NCBI GenBank assembly: GCA_964651315.1
Contig: CAZYXO010000046.1
Span: 1 to 9,034, forward strand
Length of the DNA: 9,034 bases
Reading direction: 5' to 3'
Origin: CAZYXO01 sp964651315
GTDB taxonomy: Bacteria; Bacillota_I; Bacilli_A; RF39; UBA660
A program made the translations under genes and the position numbers. Positions 5,174 to 9,034 of the stretch are shown here, piece after piece (within the stretch, counting starts at the first letter, position 1; each line of letters starts with the position of its first letter). The notes beneath the pieces were generated by a model. The model made no database searches. It saw nothing but the letters and a program-made list of their open reading frames with translations, and was not told the DNA's origin.

Positions 5174-5213
5174 CATCTAACAAACGAAAGTTAGATGTAT
5201 CTCTTTATTTTAT
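5174..5213 (+). terminator. Candidate 3' end of the peptide mRNA
   Basis: CATCTAAC (5174-5181) and GTTAGATG (5190-5197) form a perfect 8-bp stem with an A-rich 8-base loop. A T-rich but interrupted tract (TATCTCTTTATTTTAT, 5198-5213) follows. A further ATGTAAAG/CTTTACAT hairpin (5212-5232) lacks a T tract on this strand. The true end is uncertain. Confidence 0.4.
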
Positions 5214-5236
5214 GTAAAGTTTTTCTTTACATACTA

Positions 5237-5265
5237 ATATTATCATTATTTTGTATGTTTTGCAA
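5237..5265 (-). promoter_or_regulatory. Minus-strand promoter of the antisense RNA
   Basis: Read leftward, TTGCAA (5260-5265), 17 bp, then TAATAT (5237-5242) with an extended TG (5244-5245). An overlapping GATAAT (5239-5244) is a second possible -10. Transcription would start near 5230. It is divergent from the transporter promoter, whose -35 begins 30 bases away. Confidence 0.55.
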
Positions 5266-5294
5266 ATACTTGTGTGAAATTTTAGTGAATTGAA

Positions 5295-5323
5295 TTGACA
5301 AATATTATTATAAGATTTATACT
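5295..5323 (+). promoter_or_regulatory. Promoter of the ABC transporter gene
   Basis: A perfect TTGACA (5295-5300), 17 bp and TATACT (5318-5323) form one of the best promoters in the window. The leader from about 5330 to 5415 has arms AATTCTTTT (5339-5347) and AAAAGAATT (5390-5398) that could pair just upstream of the AAAGGA ribosome site. Confidence 0.7.
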
Positions 5324-5415
5324 CATTTTCAGTTGTACAATTCTTTTTATAAATTAATAAGTGTAATAAGGCATAAAATGATAATATTGAAAAGAATTAA
5401 GAAAGGAAAAAATAA

Positions 5416-7893
5416 ATGTTAGAATTAAAAAAAATCACAAAAATATATAATACGGAAAGTTTTAAGCAAAGGGCATTAGATGAAATAAATATTAGTTTTC
5501 GTCATAATGAATTTGCTGCTATTTTAGGTCCTTCTGGTAGTGGTAAAACAACACTTTTAAATATTATTGGCGGTTTAGATAAGTATACTAGTGGAGATTT
5601 AATCATTAATGAAACTAGTACCAAAAAATATAATGATCGAGATTGGGATAGTTATCGTAATCATCGTGTTGGTTTTGTATTTCAAAATTATAATTTAATT
5701 ACGCATCAATCAATATTAGCAAATGTTGAACTTGCTTTAACTTTATCTGGTGTTTCAAAAAAAGAAAGAACTAAAAGAGCAAAGGAAGCATTATCTTTAG
5801 TAGGGCTAAAAGAACATATTAAAAAATTACCAAATCAATTATCGGGTGGACAAATGCAAAGAGTAGCAATAGCAAGAGCACTTGTTAATAATCCCGACAT
5901 AATTTTAGCAGATGAACCAACAGGAGCATTAGATTCTGAAACAAGTACTCAAGTTATGAATATTTTAAAAGATGTTGCTAAAGATAAATTAGTAATAATG
6001 GTTACACATAATGAAGAACTGGCAAATATTTATTCTACAAGAATTATCAAATTAAAAGATGGAAAAGTAATAGATGATACAAATCCTTATAATGGTAAAA
6101 TTGATACAAAAGAAGAATTAGAAATAGAAAAACAAAAAAGTAAAAAAACGTCTATGAATTTAAGAACTGCTTTATCACTAAGTTTAAATAATTTAATGAC
6201 TAAAAAAGGTCGAACAATTTTAACTGCATTTGCAGGAAGCATTGGAATAATTGGTATTGCATTAATTTTATCATTATCAACAGGAGTGCAAAACTATATT
6301 AATAAAGAAGAAAGAGAAGCCTTAACTAGTTATCCTATATCTATTGAAAGTACAAATATTGATTTAACATCTATGATGAATAGTAGTGCTATGATTAATC
6401 AAAAAGATATTGTATGTGAAAAAAATAAAATATGTACAATGGATAATATAAGTACTAGTTTTGAAGTTCAACAAACATTATCAACAAAAGAAAATAACTT
6501 ACAAGCATTTAAAAATCATATTGATAAAAATAGTAAAATAAATGATTATGTAAGTGCAATTAAATATGTTTATGATATAGATTTACAAATATATAGTAAT
6601 AAAAATAATAATATTGTTAAAGTAAACCCAAATACTTTAACATTAACAGATAATAGTATGCAATATCCAGTGGCTAGTAGTGCTATTGAAATGCCAACAA
6701 TGTTAAATACTAGTGCTAATGTATTTAAAGAATTAATTAATAGTGATGAATTATTAAATAGTCAATATGATATATTATCTGGGACATTACCTAAAAATTA
6801 TAATGAAATGGTTTTAATTGTAGATAAAGATAATAAAATACCAATATCTGTTATGTATGCTCTTGATATTGAAAAAAGAGAAGAGTTATTAGAGAAAATC
6901 AACAATATGAAAAAAGATGAAAATATTGAGTTATCAAGTATTAACTATAACTATAATGATTTAATTGGAAATACTTTTAAATTAATTTTAAATACTGATT
7001 ATTATGTTAAAGAAAATGGTAAATGGATAGATAAAAGCCTAGATACTGATTATCTGAAAAATATTGTTAATAAAGGACTTGAGATTAAAATAGTTGGTGT
7101 TATTAAATTAAGTGGAGATAATGAAAATACATCTAGTGGTTATGTTGGTTATACAAATAAATTAAGTGAATATGTAATTAATGAAATAAATAAAACTGAT
7201 TTAGCAAAAGAGCAAAGTGCAAACGAAAACATAAATATTTTAACAAATGCACCATTTGATGGTTATCTAAATACTTATAAAAGTAATTTAAAAAAATTAG
7301 GTATTGCTGATTTAAGTAATCCAAGTAGAATAGATATCTATCCAAAGAATTTTGAATCAAAAGATAAAATTGAAGAATTTATTAATGACTATAATAAAGT
7401 TGAAAGAGATAATAAAAGAGAAGAAAATGTTATTGAATATACAGATATGATTGGAGTTTTATTATCATCAGTTACATCAATTGTTAATGTAATATCTTAT
7501 GTATTAATTGCATTTGTTGCAATATCACTTGTAGTATCTAGTATCATGATAGCAATTATTACTTATATATCTGTTCTTGAAAGAACTAAAGAAATTGGTA
7601 TTTTAAGAGCAATTGGTGCTAGTAAAAAAGATGTTTCAAGAGTATTTAATGCTGAAACTATAATTGAAGGATTTATTGCAGGAGTTTTAGGAATAGGTAT
7701 AGCATTCTTATTAACAATACCTGCTAATGCTATAGTAAATTCTCTTGCTGGTATTGAAAATATTGCTACATTACCGATAAATGGAAGTATTATCTTAATA
7801 ATTATAAGTGTTTTATTAACAGTTATTGCTGGTTTAATTCCTGCTAAAATGGCTAGTAAAAAAGATCCAGTAGTAGCACTTAGAAGTGAATAA
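5416..7893 (+). CDS. MacB-like fused ABC transporter (ATPase + FtsX-type permease)
   Basis: An 825-residue exporter half; two copies would form the working transporter in the cytoplasmic membrane. Residues 1-225 are the ATPase: Walker A GPSGSGKT (38-45), Q-loop Gln90, signature LSGGQ (142-146), Walker B ending DE (166-167), D-loop ALDSE (171-175) and H-loop His198. After a charged linker come one helix (268-288), a large extracellular domain (about 293-685) and three C-terminal helices (692-718, 749-768, 791-808) with the FtsX/MacB motif ERTKEIGILRAIGAS (722-736). This four-helix plan is MacB-like, not BceB-like (ten helices). MacB-type pumps use energy to move peptides, toxins or lipoproteins outside the membrane; the substrate here is unknown and no MacA-like partner is present. 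Two outer cysteines, C334 and C340, could form a small disulfide loop. AAAGGA (5402-5407) lies 8 bases before ATG. Confidence 0.9.
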   Translation: MLELKKITKIYNTESFKQRALDEINISFRHNEFAAILGPSGSGKTTLLNIIGGLDKYTSGDLIINETSTKKYNDRDWDSYRNHRVGFVFQNYNLITHQSILANVELALTLSGVSKKERTKRAKEALSLVGLKEHIKKLPNQLSGGQMQRVAIARALVNNPDIILADEPTGALDSETSTQVMNILKDVAKDKLVIMVTHNEELANIYSTRIIKLKDGKVIDDTNPYNGKIDTKEELEIEKQKSKKTSMNLRTALSLSLNNLMTKKGRTILTAFAGSIGIIGIALILSLSTGVQNYINKEEREALTSYPISIESTNIDLTSMMNSSAMINQKDIVCEKNKICTMDNISTSFEVQQTLSTKENNLQAFKNHIDKNSKINDYVSAIKYVYDIDLQIYSNKNNNIVKVNPNTLTLTDNSMQYPVASSAIEMPTMLNTSANVFKELINSDELLNSQYDILSGTLPKNYNEMVLIVDKDNKIPISVMYALDIEKREELLEKINNMKKDENIELSSINYNYNDLIGNTFKLILNTDYYVKENGKWIDKSLDTDYLKNIVNKGLEIKIVGVIKLSGDNENTSSGYVGYTNKLSEYVINEINKTDLAKEQSANENINILTNAPFDGYLNTYKSNLKKLGIADLSNPSRIDIYPKNFESKDKIEEFINDYNKVERDNKREENVIEYTDMIGVLLSSVTSIVNVISYVLIAFVAISLVVSSIMIAIITYISVLERTKEIGILRAIGASKKDVSRVFNAETIIEGFIAGVLGIGIAFLLTIPANAIVNSLAGIENIATLPINGSIILIIISVLLTVIAGLIPAKMASKKDPVVALRSE

Positions 7894-7920
7894 AAAAATT
7901 TATTAAAAATAAAAATAAAA

Positions 7921-7960
7921 GAAAAAACGAAGAAAAATTTAAAAATTTCTTCGTTTTTTC
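7921..7960 (+). terminator. Strong terminator after the ABC transporter
   Basis: A perfect 15-bp stem (7921-7935 with 7946-7960) around a 10-base loop; the right arm itself carries T6 (7954-7959) and the left arm A6. The symmetry of A and T runs would allow termination in both directions. Confidence 0.8.
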
Positions 7961-7978
7961 GTATTCATATTACCACAA

Positions 7979-8027
7979 AATACACTTTTTTACAAGTCTT
8001 GTATTTATTTCTAAAAAGGTGTATTAA
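7979..8027 (+). promoter_or_regulatory. Nested palindromes over a weak promoter of the methyltransferase gene
   Basis: TACAAG-T-CTTGTA (7991-8003) is a perfect 13-base palindrome. It sits inside longer arms AATACACTTTTT (7979-7990) and AAAAAGGTGTATT (8013-8025), which match with one bulged base. A weak promoter overlaps: TTGTAT (7999-8004), 17 bp, TATTAA (8022-8027). A regulator bound to the central palindrome would cover the -35. The promoter is the less certain part. Confidence 0.45.
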
Positions 8028-8047
8028 ATATATAAGAGGTGTTAAAT

Positions 8048-8854
8048 ATGTTAATAGAAAATAGAATGGATTTTATAAATAGTTATGTATTAATGAATCA
8101 TTTTCAAAATAATAAGTTTAGAATTTTTAATGATTCAATAATTGAAAAAATATTATCAAAAGAAGAATATGATATTTTAGCAAAAGATGAAAAAACAAAT
8201 AAATATTTAAATAATTATTTATTACCAGTTATTTTAGGAAGAAATAAGTTTTGTGAAAAATCTTTGGAAAATGCAATTAAAACAGGTGTAAAACAATATT
8301 TAATATTTGCATCAGGTCTTGATACTTTTGCATATCGAAATCTTTACTTATTAGATAATATTGCAGTATTTGAAATAGATACGAAAGAAATGATAACAGA
8401 GAAAAAGAAAAGATTAGTTAAAGCAAAAATAAATTATTCAAAAGTAAATTATATAAAATGTAATTTATTAGAAGAATGCGAAGCATTTAAAACGATTAAT
8501 AAGAGCAAATATAAAAATGTTAAATTATCTTTTTGTAATTTAAATGGTTTAAGTTATGATAAAACAAGTCGAGAATTTAATCGTTTAATTAAAGATGTTT
8601 CTAAATTAATTAAAAGTGGTAGTTCAATAATGTTTGATTATCCTAATGAAGAATGTGAATTAAATAATATTAAATCTAAACATAGTTATGAAGAAATAGA
8701 AAAAATATGTAGTGATAATGGATTATTAATATATGAACATTTAAATAATCAAGAAATGACTAATACATATTTTAGTAGTTTTAATATATTACATCCAAGT
8801 AGTAAAATAATTGCTCCAAATGGGATAAGTTATTGTTTGGCAGTAAAAAAATAG
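8048..8854 (+). CDS. Leucine carboxyl methyltransferase-family SAM-dependent methyltransferase
   Basis: A 268-residue class I methyltransferase. Motif I appears as FASGLDTFAYR (residues 87-97), matching the GAGLDTRAYR type of the LCM/TcmP/TIGR00027 family, followed by the acidic FEID (108-111) that would bind the ribose of S-adenosylmethionine. The later family motif, usually with an EG..Y core, appears as FCNLNGLSYD (162-171), with Glu replaced. The family methylates carboxyl or hydroxyl groups of proteins and secondary metabolites; the substrate here is unknown. AGAGG (8035-8039) lies 8 bases before ATG 8048, which I prefer to the in-frame GTG at 8039, since that GTG overlaps the ribosome site. 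It stands alone between two terminators. In motif I, the first Gly of GxG is Ala88-Ser89-Gly90, a mild deviation. Confidence 0.75.
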   Translation: MLIENRMDFINSYVLMNHFQNNKFRIFNDSIIEKILSKEEYDILAKDEKTNKYLNNYLLPVILGRNKFCEKSLENAIKTGVKQYLIFASGLDTFAYRNLYLLDNIAVFEIDTKEMITEKKKRLVKAKINYSKVNYIKCNLLEECEAFKTINKSKYKNVKLSFCNLNGLSYDKTSREFNRLIKDVSKLIKSGSSIMFDYPNEECELNNIKSKHSYEEIEKICSDNGLLIYEHLNNQEMTNTYFSSFNILHPSSKIIAPNGISYCLAVKK

Positions 8855-8891
8855 CGAAAAAGTTTTTCATGTTAAGAAAAACTTTTTTTCG
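8855..8891 (+). terminator. Terminator after the methyltransferase gene
   Basis: AAAAAGTTTTTC (8857-8868) pairs with GAAAAACTTTTT (8876-8887) around a 7-base loop, with T7 at 8883-8889. It begins right after the TAG stop and can work in both directions. Confidence 0.8.
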
Positions 8892-9001
8892 TGGAAATAA
8901 AAAAATATGTAAAGTTGAATTCTTATGAATTATTTAATTTTATATTAATTGAAATAATAAAAATCTTATGATAGAATTAATCTTTTCTTTGACAGTAAAA
9001 T

Positions 9002-9034
9002 GGAGCAAACCTAAAGAATAAAGGGGTTTGCTCC
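9002..9034. terminator. Hairpin at the right window edge
   Basis: GGAGCAAACC (9002-9011) and GGTTTGCTCC (9025-9034) form a perfect 10-bp stem that ends exactly at the window edge. A plus-strand T tract cannot be seen; the minus side has only T4. It could be a terminator on either strand, or an attenuator for a gene to the right. The stretch 8892-9001 holds no gene I can support. Confidence 0.5.

Larger units (their letters stand above)
4996..5181 (+). repeat. 13-bp inverted arms flanking the peptide gene (5'-3' long-distance pairing)
   Basis: GTTAGGTGAACTC (4996-5008) in the leader can pair along its whole length with GAGTTCATCTAAC (5169-5181) downstream of the gene: 12 Watson-Crick pairs and one G-U. 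The 5' arm overlaps the strand that masks the Shine-Dalgarno, and the 3' arm overlaps the loop-side of a downstream hairpin. Such 5'-3' closure is known from type I toxin mRNAs such as hok, where it holds the full-length transcript inactive. Confidence 0.55.
5115..5230 (-). ncRNA. Putative antisense antitoxin RNA
   Basis: Bounded by a minus-strand promoter (5237-5265) and a minus-strand terminator (5115-5157), this RNA would be about 115 bases with no coding potential. It would begin with a hairpin (CTTTACAT/ATGTAAAG arms at 5212-5232), continue with a second (arms 5174-5181 and 5190-5197) and end in the terminator stem. It is fully complementary to the 3' region of the peptide mRNA if that mRNA runs past 5160, the arrangement of BsrG/SR4 and TxpA/RatA in Bacillus. 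It does not overlap the ribosome site, so it would act through decay or by disturbing the 5'-3' pairing. Ends are predicted to within several bases. Confidence 0.55.

Noticed and set aside
7178..7360. Minus-strand reading frame of 60 codons
   Set aside because: Shadow frame inside the transporter's outer domain with no supporting signals.
8039..8047. GTG start for the methyltransferase
   Set aside because: The GTG overlaps the AGAGG ribosome site that fits ATG 8048 with 8-base spacing.
8989..9017. TTGACA at 8989-8994 as a promoter
   Set aside because: At 17-bp spacing the -10 would be TAAAGA and would lie inside the edge hairpin; too weak to list.

Overview
The window is very AT-rich DNA with dense coding, short intergenic gaps, strong AGGAGG-type ribosome sites and consensus sigma-A-like promoters. 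This points to a low-GC Firmicute (Bacilli/Clostridia, probably a host-associated lineage). TGA acts as a normal stop at 1957-1959 and 3472-3474 and tryptophans are TGG, so the standard bacterial code applies, not the Mycoplasma code. All confident protein genes are on the + strand. Identifications rest on motifs and remembered family features; no search was run.

Layout. (1) 1-2762, cell envelope: a membrane-anchored extracellular protein (160-1218), then, behind its own TTGTAA/TATAAT promoter, a translationally coupled pair made of a four-helix LiaF-like protein (1285-1959) and a DUF4097 adhesin-like repeat protein (1956-2762). The pair resembles envelope-stress modules. (2) 2782-2976: a collapsed remnant of what looks like a GNAT/YoaP-type acetyltransferase, with a perfect 14-bp AT-only terminator behind it. 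(3) 3016-3719: a coupled pair, an ASCH/PUA-like small protein and a DUF3781 protein. (4) 3720-3989: a repeat-rich regulatory gap with tandem terminator-like hairpins, three AAATTTGT copies at exactly 30-bp steps, nested dyads and a TTGACA promoter driving a YhcG/DUF1016-type PD-(D/E)XK nuclease (3990-4889). (5) 4890-5270: a gap that contains what looks like a complete type I toxin-antitoxin locus. It has a promoter, a 25-residue hydrophobic peptide with its Shine-Dalgarno buried in a hairpin, a minus-strand antisense RNA with its own promoter and terminator, and a 13-bp 5'/3' long-distance pairing. (6) 5295-7960: promoter, MacB-like fused ABC transporter and a strong terminator. (7) 7979-8891: a short palindromic operator-like region, a leucine-carboxyl-methyltransferase-type SAM enzyme and its terminator. 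(8) 8892-9034: non-coding, ending in a hairpin cut by the window edge.

How they fit together. The envelope pair and the MacB-like exporter could both belong to defence against cell-wall stress, but nothing links them directly; separate promoters and terminators show they are independent units. The nuclease, the ASCH/DUF3781 pair, the acetyltransferase remnant and the toxin-antitoxin locus look like accessory cargo between them. The toxin-antitoxin locus is the best candidate for an undescribed system: the peptide resembles none of the small-toxin families I can recall (Fst/Ldr, TxpA/BsrG, holin-like), while the RNA architecture is complete and self-consistent.
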